This document shows, piece after piece, positions 46,213 to 57,611 of a stretch of DNA of 64,000 nt (position 1 is the first letter of the stretch; the number at the start of each line of letters is the position of its first letter). Origin of the DNA: Plasmopara viticola (taxonomy: Eukaryota; Oomycota; Peronosporomycetes; Peronosporales; Peronosporaceae); assembly GCA_001695595.3 (NCBI GenBank), contig MBPM02000005.1, positions 248,001-312,000 on the forward strand, read 5' to 3'. The position numbers and the translations under genes were made by a program. The notes under the pieces are model-generated. The model was given only the letters and a program-made list of their open reading frames with translations. It made no database searches and was not told the origin of the DNA.

Positions 46213-46603
46213 TCATTGTCCTCGGGCAAGCCAAAGCCAAGGTATACGACTTCTAACGACTAGTAGGCTTTGTTGGGGATCCAACGTCTGAGCCGCAGTT
46301 TCAGCCCTCTGGACGTAGTATAGATCTTCATATACTAGCCCCCCACTTGCTCTTACGGAAACACTTATATGTTGGGGGACCAAAACATTAGCGGCCCAGA
46401 TGACCGCAAATCGGAGCATCGTGTGCCTTTACAAGAATATTGCACACTAGATCTTTCACGCCGAAAAATGAGCCAGGGGTGGATGATACATAGTGTAGCA
46501 CATTTTTACGCTGACACCAATGGTCAAAACGCGCCATTGAAGGCCATCTCTGTCTCGAAACAGAAATTTTCTTTATGGAAAGAAATAGCTCCGGTACGAC
46601 CAA
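46213..46603 (-). pseudogene. Ty3/gypsy integrase zinc-binding domain relic
   Basis: On the minus strand, WCQRKNVLHYVSSTPGSFFG is followed by ILVKAHDAPICGHLGR (the second block at 46388-46435). This closely follows the pattern of the integrase H2C2 region in oomycete gypsy elements (ry.w..glLyy ... il.eaHDaPi.GHLGR.KT). After a frame change the sequence continues with YYVQRAETAAQTLDPQQSLL and SRIPWLWLA, like the CQR.K...PLQ.LP.PSRPW.W.S segment. Similarity may go on in broken form to about 46080. No LTR is seen. Confidence 0.65.
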
Positions 46604-47428
46604 GTGTATGTTTGAGATTGCTCTCCAGGTTGGCCTTAACAGTCCAACAGCGGCTTCTTCTTGGTGACACCACTGTCTTCACATCTTCAAAGCGAGGAAA
46701 GATGCTTTCGGTCATTCAATCTATTCGGTCCACAGTCGGATCGATCAACGCTTTCCAACGCTACAAATCTAATATGCATCGGGAATACCTGTCTCTGCCA
46801 ATAGCTTAAAGTGATTAGACTTGCTTTCTCAGCCTTATGGAAAATATCGCGGTAGACGCGAGCACTACCAGCAGCCGTGATCTTACCTGACCAGACAACG
46901 CTTCAAAGAAGAACCGAGGGCACCCCAAGGCGTCAAATTGTCTGAAAAAGATTGATGGCGTACACTACTCCATGTCTATACAAAAGGTTTAGCAGTCTAA
47001 TATAACGTTGTTTTTTTGCTGGTTAATAGCGTTTCTATTGGTAAATTCAGTTTCGAATTCGATTTTATGGATCTGCACGAAGTCATTGGACAAGTATACA
47101 AGATCCATGAACTCTGCCAAAGAATCACAATCCCGCGGACCAAAGTTCAACTAGTCACAGACTTGCCAGTATTAAGCCTCAACGTTGTTTTCGATTTGAC
47201 AGAGGTCAATGGCAACATGCGCATATGTGAGGCCTGGTGCGATGGTGTGTTTAGCACGTGTTCCAGCCAATATAATTGAGGATCAATCAAAAAGACTAGT
47301 TATCGATACAGAAATTAGTTAACAGCTTTGAAGCACTATATTCTTGGTTAAGTGTGATAGACTAAGCATTGTTTACGTTATTTAGACTCGTTTGCTGATG
47401 TCAGATATAATCAGTCGTTAAAGAATTA
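46604..47428. other. Stretch without a supported gene
   Basis: Short frames only. The part next to 46604 may include more of the minus-strand gypsy relic, but no motif is clear. Confidence 0.45.
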
Positions 47429-47615
47429 GTCGGATGAAACGGTCAGCCACTTCCTTGAAGACACACTGAGTGGTGTGTGTACTGAGGTGTAATATTGTGT
47501 GGCTCAAAAGGTCTTAATGGCTGAATTTGCGTTTAGCAATGCGACTCGCGCGTCACCAGGCTTTATTTTTTTTATAGACGGGCGTCGACACCTTAAAGTT
47601 TGCTAACTCGTAGAA
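47429..47615 (+). pseudogene. Ty3/gypsy integrase core relic
   Basis: One frame reads FLEDTLSGVCTEV, a TAA at 47490-47492, then VLMAEFAFSNATRASPGF and FFIDGRRHLKV before a stop. This is the L(E)DTLRS.C.E...W...LP.AEFA.NNA.HASTG.TPFF...RHPR pattern of gypsy integrases, colinear and in phase apart from the stop. It covers the same integrase segment as the relic at 2159-2300 but lies downstream of, and on the opposite strand to, the zinc-domain relic at 46213-46603. The two are therefore separate insertions or rearranged pieces. Confidence 0.7.
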
Positions 47616-50600
47616 GCCCGAGCGCATGATAGTGAAAATGCTCATAAACTTATTTCTCCCGAATTATTTAATATAAGACCATCTCTTTATAAAAATATTT
47701 ATCTGAAAATGCAAAAAGTCGACCAAACAGTTTCAGGGGAGTAATAAGCGCGATTACGTTTGCTAACGATCAGATACAGATAAACATGAAAATAGATTCT
47801 CTTCATGTAAAGAAGCACCTGTGTAGTAGGGACCGGTAAAAGGCCTATAGGTCTGAATGTCTGACTATTGGAGCATCGTGTGCCTCTAAAAGTGCTTTGT
47901 ACTTCGTTCCTTTGTCCTTTAATGTAATAACTTAAACTTGAGTTGCATGATAAACCTTATATTAAGACAACACTTAAGTGAATTGCAACCGCAGTCAAGC
48001 CCCACAGTGTAATGAAGAGACGGAACAAGGTCCCACTTCGAAAGAGATTAAAAATTTGACTCCGACATCTTCTTCTGAGATAACAAATGGCGCTAAGAAT
48101 TGGCAAAGTCAAATGTTGACAAACGACGTTTGACGACTTTTTCTCGCCCGGGAATGCTCAACAGTTGCCTGCTAAGGACTTTTCTAAATGCTATTCAGGA
48201 AGTACTGGTGTGCTTTCCGAGTAACGTCTATACTCATCTTAAAAGAGGTTTTGCAACATTCGCATAGCCAGCACTGTGCTTGTGCGAAAAATTGATCCGG
48301 CCTAATTAACTAATCAAATTTCTTCGCAAATTCAGCGTATGTTAACGTGAGATATCAGTCACTCGTTTTAGGGTAATTTAACTCCATACTGCTTGCAATG
48401 TAGCCGAGGACTTCAATCCAATCTGCCGCAAAATCTTTTCTACAGCGGCTTATAATGAAGATATCGACAAATATGCGTGAGTAAAACTCCATAATATTCG
48501 TATCGACTGTGTTACCAAAGCCTTAAGCGTCGCCGGGTGTGTGATAGCATTGCAGCATTTCTAACCACTCATTTAACATACCTTAACGCGTACTTACTGC
48601 AGTAAAGGGTATATCCAACTTTGACATTCCGATTTGATAAAAGTCGTCCACTCAGTAGTGCATTATGTAACGTGCGCTCGGACATGTCGAATGCTTGTAT
48701 GAGTACCGTTGCACTATGCTGGTCCAGAAAAAGAAACATCTGGACGGGTGAAAAGCTTACATTTTTTAAACAAATTATGCTCTATCAAGATATTTTCGGC
48801 TTTATGCTCTACCAAAAACTCAGTGGCTATCACTTTTGGGTGTTCGATAATTTTGATTTGTTAAAATTGTTTTGCTAGAAATTTAAGCTCATACGCCAGG
48901 ACTAAAGTGTCTCTGGCGCGGGATGCTGGTTGAAATCCAAACCATCGTGGGACCCAGTTCCATGCCCCTATTACACTAAAGGAATTCTTCAGTCAGAGAG
49001 CGTCCATGCCGCTCGACTCTCTAAAGCTCAAAGGGCAGTCACCCTTCAATTTATGCTTGCTCGTCCACTTTTGTGATCTATCTTTAGTCACTCTAATTTA
49101 AATCATATGGGAGTAACACTCGAGCGACTAGCCATTGAAGCCACAGGGTCTTTGACTTTTCATTAAAGCGCACCATCTACCACACGAAGACAAATACGAT
49201 TTTGCAAATTTATTTGGACAAGGGTTTTTGTCACAAGCGTCAATATCTAGAAGTTGATTTGGCATCGCGTGCATGTACATTTTTTGGAGCTATGCTGCCT
49301 GTCTTAAGTGCTTTGTCGCCAGTGTTGCCTTGCAGATTTTCATCACCCGCTTGCAAAGTTTTGTTTTCTGCAGCGATTGTTGCTAATAGTCTTACTTGTA
49401 GAAATATGTAATTCACATTCAAAGCGTTATCTCTTAGCGTCGTTGACAGCCGGTGCTACTAGTGGAGCTGAGCTTTCCACTGAACAAGGTTTTAAGAACA
49501 TCAACACGTCTACCTTCGGTGAGATATTAGTGCCCTTGAGTCCTGTCGGGTGTGTAACTTTTTTTTCAATAGCGACCGCACAACGGGATAAAGCTGATAA
49601 AAGAAAGCCCTGTCGCGCGAAATTGAGCATCTGGCACCTATGGCACAATTCCGCCTATTGATTCGGATAATTATACGTTTTAGCCACAGCATGCGTAGGA
49701 CCAAGTCATACTTGTAGTAACAAATGATTTTTTGCTTCCAATCTCCTCGACGTTTACAGCTAGATCTATCGTAAGAGCTTCCCTTTAAAAGTCTACCGAG
49801 CTTTGAAATACTTATTTTTGCTGCTTTCTTTTAAGGACCAGTCAGCCTAATTTAGCTGTCTCAAACCGTTTGCTTGCGCAGAAAGCGCCTTGACGCGCCG
49901 AAATATTTGATAAAAAAGAGAACAACAATTGCTGCATTAGCTAAAACCTAAGAAGAAAATATGCGACATTTTGTTTCTTTTACTCCTTTGTAAAGTAATA
50001 ATAGGGTCAATTATCGTATTATGCAGGTCAGAACTTACCCGACAGCTACCTCAGGAACATCAGATGAAGTTTGTGAAATCGATGGTTCAGAGACGACTGG
50101 ACGTGAATTTGGAATGGCTGCGCAGAAATGCCACATGCGTGTACAGCCAGCTGCTTACCGCTGCTGGTTATTTTATTGGTATCTTCAAAGCTTTCGAGGG
50201 CTTAGCTTCCATGGTGCGTATCAAAGACAATTAATTAGATTTCTTTGCCAGTTGGGCGCTTATAACCAGTACTTTCCTGGCTCTGAGGGTGTGGCTTTTA
50301 CCAACGACCTTTAAAGTCCTTTGGCAAGACAAAAATATTCAATACTATCACAAATCTCTTGTCTATAAAATTGCGTATGTTGCTTTTAAGATTATACTTA
50401 TGCCCATTGGAATTGGCTTCGAGTCAGTAGGCTCGCAAGTACCTTTTTCATGCATAAATACATCGAGGGACTAATCATCTTTAGCTTTCCAAAACAGCCG
50501 ATCTATTGCTGTGTTTCTCTGGAAAGGCCGCTTATGTCGCCTCTTTATCGTCACTTCACAGGAAAAGGCTGAGTGCGAGATGAAATTTTCCTCAGGCTAT

Positions 50601-51353
50601 CGAATTGTGTAAAAGTGACTCTCTTGATGACAGTTCATGAGCTTTTTTTCCTCATGAATATATTAACAGAGTGCGTGTTGTTCTGTAAAACAACGAAGCG
50701 TAAGTGCAGGCGAAACTAGATATTCACCATAAAAAACGTAATGGTATGTGTCCTAAGAGCGTACGAAGGAGTGGCTGAGAGCAGCGTAAATTCTCACATC
50801 CCTAGGACACTTATCACCGAGCAGAAGATTACGTGCCTAATTCTTAGCCCAGCTTTCTAGACTAGAGGGCGCGAGCGCACCGCGCGCATATTGGCCTGCG
50901 ATTATGTGTGCTGTTGTGACCATCTTGACCTCCTCGTCATAATAGCAAAAACGAAAATACTACTTTTTACAATGAAAATCTCAAGCTTCACCATTTTAAA
51001 CTAACTAGATGGCGCTATGGCGTTATGGCTAGGCTACCGAAGTCTGTGCTACCAGGCCCTTTAAGCACAATTTTTGCCCGAAGAGCTTGCACACAATGAC
51101 GCAATTCAGCTCATTAGCAGCAAGGGAACTGCAATTGCATCCACTTCTTAAGTCCGTTAAAACCGCAATTTTCTCGAACAGCGCAAAGTGCACGTCCGCC
51201 AGATGCAGGAAGGTTGTTCGATCCATCCTTTCACCTATGCAACTCTTGGTCATCGACTTTCCCGTCGGTTTTAGTTACTCGATTTGACGTTTGAAATTAT
51301 GTCGCTCATAAAACCGGTATCACTGAAAGTATACCGAGACTATTGACAAGCGC
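47616..51353. other. AT-rich stretch without a supported gene
   Basis: No frame carries a recognisable domain. A segment near 49840-49905 resembles one near 61050-61115, suggesting a shared old dispersed repeat. Confidence 0.5.
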
Positions 51354-51375
51354 TCTCATTCCGCACTCAAACTTC
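51354..51375 (+). promoter_or_regulatory. Oomycete initiator and flanking element of the RecQ gene
   Basis: TCTCATTCCGCACTCAAAC, ending a few bases before the ATG at 51380, closely matches the combined oomycete initiator and downstream flanking element (GCTCATTCC.CA.TTT-like). This supports the first exon proposed here and implies a leader of only about 20-25 bases. Confidence 0.7.
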
Positions 51376-51379
51376 GAAT

Positions 51380-54300
51380 ATGCGCGCCAAGGCGCTACCA
51401 GGTAACGCGACGCCACAGTTTAACCTCAAGGAGCAGCTTGCGTGGGCCGAAAAGGTAACAGACGCATACATGAGGTAAAGTGCAATCGAAAGTGCTCTAA
51501 CTTCTATCCAAACGTCCTCTGTGATCGTACTCAGGCACCCAAGAATACGCTGCAGCAGTGCCTCAATTCTCATGTAATTGGAGCATATCTTGACAGCCGT
51601 AAGAACAGAAAGTATGCGTGAGTGCTGCTGAATATTTCTGCTTTGCTAAGAAAAGGCAGCAAAATCCTCATTAATGCTATGTTATGTCGATTGTATACCA
51701 TTTTTGGTCTTTTAGCAACACGGATAGCGATGCCGCAAACAAAGAAAACTGCTTGGAAACGATTCAACGTGGTCAGAATGCGCTGCAGAAGTTTCAGGCC
51801 TTACAAGCACGGTCGAACGCTTCGACAAAGCTCAAAGTGGTTCCGACGCCTCGGATCGCACTTGGGACGATCCCACTGGTCAACACCGCGCCAGCTTTAG
51901 ACAATTTAAGACAGCAGCAACAAAATTATCTAGCTGAAGAGGAAAGTAACGTGAAGAACGCGTCGTTACTCACAAAAGGTCAGCCAACAGCAGGAGCGTG
52001 TGGCAATACGGCTTTGACACGGACGACTCCGTCGAAACTGATCGAAAGTCGCGCTTTCCAAAAATTTCAAAGCAGCGGAAAGGAGAATACACCATTAACT
52101 ACTGGGCGACAAACGTCATTTTCAAAAGTGGATGATGACGGCGATAGGTTGTTTGACAATGTGGACGTGGATGCGCTCGTTGCTGTTCACCAGCGCACAC
52201 AGCAACAGAAAGGTCGTGGAGCTGTACAGTTGTCGCAAATCTCAGAAGAAGATTTCGTGTCCCCAGTGTCTCCACAGAGTGGTAGTTCCCAAGAGACTGC
52301 GAATGCTAGATTGCTTGAAGATTTACGCCAATTAATTAAGCAGACAAGAGAGAATCTCCGTAAAGTTCGTGAGGAGTGCGACGATGCGTCACTTGAGGGA
52401 GAAGTGCCAACTTTCATGCAAAAACGTCGCATAGAGCTTGAAAAGGAATTGGAGGATTTAAGTAGACGATACAGGGAATGCAGAGGTACGACCACAGCAA
52501 CTTCACATAATCGGGATGGGTCTCCAATGCAGCCGTCGCTTAAAAGTGTACAGAGACCTCTAGCTTCTCATGGGGAAGTCAGTTCGTCTCAAAAGAATCC
52601 GACGTGTTCTTGTGGAATGCTTACTGTCGAAGCCCGAGTGCAGCATGGAGCAAACGCTAATCGTCCTTATTATCGATGCAGCACTTGCGGATTTTACTCC
52701 TGGGTAGATCCCAAATTCAATTTGAGCAGTGACACCTCTTCTGTCGTAAATAATGAATCTCACACGCGAGCTATCGAGCAGCCATGCGTATCCAGCGATC
52801 CAGGTGTAAACTCTAAAATGCAGCGTGCTAAGCGAGTGCTTCGCGATGTGTTTGGTCATTATTCATTTAGGCCCAATCAGGAGCGCACAGTCATGGAGGC
52901 TTTTAGTGGACGTGACGTTTTCGTTTTGATGCCTACCGGAGGTGGCAAAAGCCTTTGCTTTCAATTGCCTGCCTGCGTCGATGACGGTGTCACAATTGTC
53001 ATTTCTCCGTTAGTGTCGCTCATACAAGATCAAGTTCAGCAGCTGGAAGCATTAGACGTGGGTGTCGCAAATTTAAAGGGTGACCAAGACTACGCTACTG
53101 AGCAACGGCCTATAATTTCAGAACTCTTTTCCAGTCGCATCAGAATCAAAATGCTATATGTGACCCCCGAAAAAATTGCTTCAAGCAGCGTGCTCAACAA
53201 CTTGTTTGAATCGCTTGAAAAGCGCGGTTTGCTAGCTCGATTTGTGATCGATGAAGCGCATTGCATCAGTCAATGGGGTCACGATTTTCGAAAAGATTAC
53301 TTAAACTTGGGGACTCTTCGAACAAAATTTCCATCGGTGCGATATTGCGCTGAAAACAATAAATTTATGATATTATCTATTTTACTTCGATTGTAGGTCC
53401 CAATAATGGCTTTAACTGCGACAGCGAATACACAAACGGAGGCAGATATTGTCAAAAACTTACGGTTGCGAAATCCCTTTATAACCCGATCAAGTTTCAA
53501 TCGGTGCGTCGCAAATGTTGCGGAAGGAAAAATTTCTATTCTTATTTAATATGCGGGTATCAGGCCGAATTTGACGTATGATGTGCGCAAAAAGTCTTCT
53601 AAGTTCATGAGTGAGATTGCAGACTATGTTCGAAAACACATCGACGATTCAGGAATTATTTACTGGTGAGCGTGCAAACAGTGTCGTTAAATGCTATGCT
53701 GAAGACCAGCGTCTGACTATCCCATATCTTTTATAGTTTGTCAAAGAAGGATTGCGAACAAACGGCAGAAAAACTGATCAAGGCATTGGGTTTTGAGCAC
53801 ACGCAGAAAGCAAATCAAATTTCGTATTACCACGCAGGACTTGAGCCAGAAGATCGTGCTTATCGCCATCACGAGTGGAGCAAAGGAAATATAAAGCTCA
53901 TTTGTGCTACTGTTGCTTTTGGAATGGGAATAAACAAGCCTGACGTGCGCTACGTTATTCACCATACCATACCCCAGTCTGTGACGCATTATTATCAGGT
54001 ACTGGGAAACTTTGTGTCATTTTTGTCGAGTTTAAAGTTACTGAGCAATTTTCATAGGAAGCTGGTCGAGCGGGACGAGATGGCGAAGTAGCGAATTGCA
54101 TCATTTACTATTCCTTCATGGATTTGGTCAGCACATGTAGTCTTTAAAATCTCGTATTTTTGCACTCCTCTAGCTGACATATAAGATGTGTATTTTATAA
54201 GACACGACGACGTAAACTTATCACGAAAGATCGCGAAAATATTCAGCATCGCAATGTGCACCTGCAGAATCTTCGACGCATGACACAATTTTGTGAGAAC

Positions 54301-55861
54301 CAAGTGGAGTGCCGTCGAACATCTCTTCTCGAGTATTTTGGTGAGCACTTTTTGGATGAACAATGTCATGGAACTTGCGACAATTGCAAGAACAAGGCAC
54401 TTGGGATTACGTTTGAAAAGACGGACGTGACTGAAGACTGCATAGCTCTTGCTGAAATGAGTACGTTTTTGTCATAAAATTAAGTTATATACCCTTTTTA
54501 ACTCGTGCACCTTCACTCTTGCAGTTAAGTCTCTGCAAGAGAGTAATGATCCGACTACGCTCGTCCAAATTGCTCAAATTTATCTTGGCATGGTGGTGAA
54601 AGGTAGAGAGTGGAAGCAGAATCAGATCTCACAACTTGAGTGGTTTGGGAAAGGCAAAGGACGCTACTCTCGCAGTGAAGTGGAGCGCATATTGTACCAT
54701 ATGATTCTTCGGCAATATTTGCGCGAAAAGGCGAGGCTTTCATTTTTGAATGTCCATCTCTTTTAGTTTAAAGCTTAATTCACGTTGTAATTGTAGGACC
54801 AAACGAACGCAAAGGGCTTCACTACAACTTTTTTGTTGCCGGGAGTATATGCGAATCGACTCTTGTGCGGTGAGCAAGTTCGAATTGTATGTAAGACAAA
54901 ATATCAGTCGCGTGCATCCGCTAGCGATAGCAAACCACAGGAGAGTGTCAAGGCTTCGAAAAAGAAGGCTATTAAAAAATCTGCTGTCTCTAAAAAGGCT
55001 GGAACAAGGACATCTACTAGAAAGAAAAGGGTAAAAGCGAAGGATGTAGCTGAAGAGCTAAGCGGTAGCGACGATGATGATGTCGTGGAAATTGTCGCGC
55101 CACCTTTGACAACAACGAAGTATCCGCTTGTCCCAGAGCGCACATCCTTAAGAAGGTCCTGTCGGCATCCGCATTATTTTTTTAACAAAAATGAACTTGA
55201 CCGTTTGTTGCGTGGATTACAGAATTCCTGAGAAGCACGTCGAAGCATTAGCTCAAATTCTTAAAGATTGGCGAGCTATCGTATGCGACAGCCAGAATCT
55301 CATGCCTTACCACATTCTCACGACTGGAGGTATTGCCTCGATCGCCAATTCGGTTCCAGTGTCAAACGCAGAGTTGCTGGAAATCGATGGCGTTGGACGC
55401 ATTCGAGTGAAAAAGTACGGTGCTGCGATCATAGACATTGTCAAGACCTACCTGGAAAAGGTAAGCTGGACACTGACCACTCCTGTAATGGTCTGTACTA
55501 ATTACATGCTTTCTTGCTGTCATAGAACAACTTGACACCGTCGCCTGTGCAATCAGCTAGACCTAACGACGTGCTTGACGGCTTGGAACAGCTGGATTCA
55601 GATGTCGAAATTATCGAAGCGCCTACTACACCCAAACCATCTCCATTTTTTCAAGACAAGAGCAAATCGAAAGCTTTAGTTACGTCAACGAGACCCAACT
55701 CAAGCCGTCCTATACTCGATGATAATTTTGATGACATCGATTGGAGTGCATTGGATGCAGATATGTTAAATCAGACGAGCTCACGTGGAGCATCCAATAA
55801 TCACAAACGCTCATTGGACCTTTCCGGACCCACATGGACTGCTAACAAGCGAAGCAACTGA
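51380..55861 (+). CDS. RecQ-family DNA helicase with GRF zinc finger and HRDC domain
   Basis: Proposed exons are 51380-51474, 51716-53336, 53397-53503, 53564-53665, 53737-53998, 54058-54126, 54202-54460, 54525-54751, 54797-55155, 55223-55460 and 55526-55861. They join in phase to 1,224 aa. An optional in-phase 39-bp exon (51535-51573) could be added. A GRF-type zinc finger (CSCGMLTVEA, YYRCSTCGFYSW) is at about 329-362. The helicase has MPTGGGKS (about 437), IDEAHCISQWGHDFR, PIMALTATA, FGMGINKPDVR and EAGRAGRDG. A zinc-binding part, CRRTSLLEYFGE and CHGTCDNC, comes next. A Lys-rich linker with likely nuclear signals precedes an HRDC domain at about 1034-1113. RecQ enzymes unwind DNA in recombination and fork repair. 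Two introns use weaker sites (GTCAGC...TATAAG and the 45-bp GTCCAT...TTGTAG), so their borders are less certain. The 3' end is 61 bp from the convergent pantothenate synthetase gene. Confidence 0.9.
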
Positions 55862-55922
55862 CGAAATTTCCGTCAAAGCAATATTTAGAGTCACTCGAAA
55901 ATATATTGTAAATCGCGTCTCT

Positions 55923-56937
55923 CTACAATACAATATTGTCGATCAAACGGCATTGACCGAGCTTGACAGCGACTGAAATAATTGCTCCTTCTGTTGTATC
56001 AACCAACGAGATTTCGCGCATCGTTTGCTTTGACCCCACAGACACATAATCGACGCTGGTCACTAGCGATTCACGTTCAAAGGCCTGACGAACTACCGAG
56101 CAGAGTGCCGCTGCCTCAATGGTCGATTTGCCTTCCACTTTGGCCTTTTGAAACATATCTTGAGCAATTACAAGTCCACGATGCAACACACTGGCTGCTT
56201 CACGCTCTGCAGGTGACAAATACTGGTTACGCGTCGACAAGGCCAGACCGTCGGCTTCGCGCACGATAGGCACAACGTTAACCTTTACCGGAATATTCAG
56301 ATCTGAGACTAAGCATTTGATGAGCACAGCCTGGGCCGCATCTTTTTGCCCAAAAAATGCATGTGTGGGCTGCACGATATTAAAGAGCTTTGTAACAATG
56401 GTGGCGACGCCACGAAAGTGGCCTTGGCGACACTGACCCTCAACTAAGCCATCAAACCCTTCTGGGTCCACGTAGCAGCAGTGATGCGGCAAGTACATTT
56501 CATCGGCCGATGGACAGAAGACTAAATTTACCCCAAGTTTCCTTAGCAACGTGATGTCTTTCTCGAACGTACGCGGGTACTTGGAATAGTCTTCATTCGG
56601 ACCAAATTGTGCCGGGTTTACAAAAATACTAGCAGCCACAAAGTCGCACGAACTGCGCGCAAGTTGTATCAACGACACGTGGCCGTCGTGGAGACCCTAC
56701 ATTAGCAGTACGAGAGCATTAATCGCTATGTAGATCTTTCAACATATTGGATCAGTAATACCGCCAACACACCCCCATGGTGGGCACAAGCCCCAGTGTC
56801 GCATTCGGTGGCAAAGCCCAGCGCGCTTCGCGAAAGGACTCGACACTTTTAAAGATCTGCATACGATCTGCACATTTAGAGGAGAAGGAGCGACGAACGA
56901 GCGCGGATACGGGCCGCGCTTGCAAACGACGCCACAT
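55923..56937 (-). CDS. panC: Pantothenate synthetase (pantoate-beta-alanine ligase), probably mitochondrial
   Basis: Two exons, 56937-56773 and 56696-55923, with a 76-bp GT-AG intron, give 312 aa. The enzyme joins pantoate and beta-alanine using ATP, the last step of pantothenate (vitamin B5, CoA precursor) synthesis. Visible motifs are LVPTMG, HDGHVSL (the HIGH-like ATP site, restored only by the splice), VNPAQFGPNEDYSKYPR, FFGQKDAAQ and LALSTRNQYLSP. Length matches the family (about 280 aa) plus a 30-residue N-terminal extension. That extension, MWRRLQARPVSALVRRSFSS, is rich in Arg and Ser without acids and looks like a mitochondrial presequence. The ATG at 56937 is the first in frame. The gene is convergent with RecQ (61 bp apart) and divergent from the kinesin gene. 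Confidence 0.93.
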
Positions 56938-57611
56938 GGCAAATGCAATCTTTCTAGTATACAAGAAAGCTTACAAAGCAGTGGCGGACCCGATTAGAGA
57001 GAGATCTTATCGATTGACCGTTCACCGTCTAGTTGTAAAGTCGAGCACTTGTCTCTGTGCCACTTGAAAATTTCCAATTGATGTTGAAGAAATCCCCGAG
57101 CCCCAAAGCCGGCGCAGCAGAAATGAAGCAATACAAAAAGGGGGGAATCTGCAGTTCCCTCAGTACCTGCATTTTCGGGTACCACTTTGTCCCGTCCCGT
57201 CTGACAAAGCAGTTCCGGCGAACGTCCGCAGAACCGGGAGATGTCGCACTGTCCGGATCGTGTCCCGCGTAAATCTATCTACGATAGCCCTAACTTCTAG
57301 CATTTAACCAAAACCCACTGCCAATTCATGGCATGGACCCCAATTGCTTCCATCTAGCAGAAAGCTAATTCACGCCGAAAGCTTCACCTCTAAGCGTGGA
57401 AAATTCGCCGAGGTCGTCCTTGTAGATGTCAGGTCGGTCTCGTTTGCGCTTATGTAGCGTACATCACGTTGGGTCATGACGTGGATGGGACGACAGTCTC
57501 GTCACGATCGCCGCGGCGCGCGCTCTCTGCGCCGCCAGTAACCGTGCCAAGTAGCCCAGAACACTCCAGGCTCTAGAACCGATTTCGCGCTTCCCCCTCG
57601 TGGACAGTGGC
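56938..57611. other. Divergent intergenic region
   Basis: This 674-bp region lies between the starts of the pantothenate synthetase and kinesin genes. It presumably holds both promoters, but I see no strong TCATTY initiator on either side. No gene is supported. Confidence 0.5.

Noticed and set aside
46369..46809. 146-codon plus-strand frame
   Set aside because: It overlaps the opposite-strand gypsy integrase relic and has no recognisable domain, signal or neighbour.
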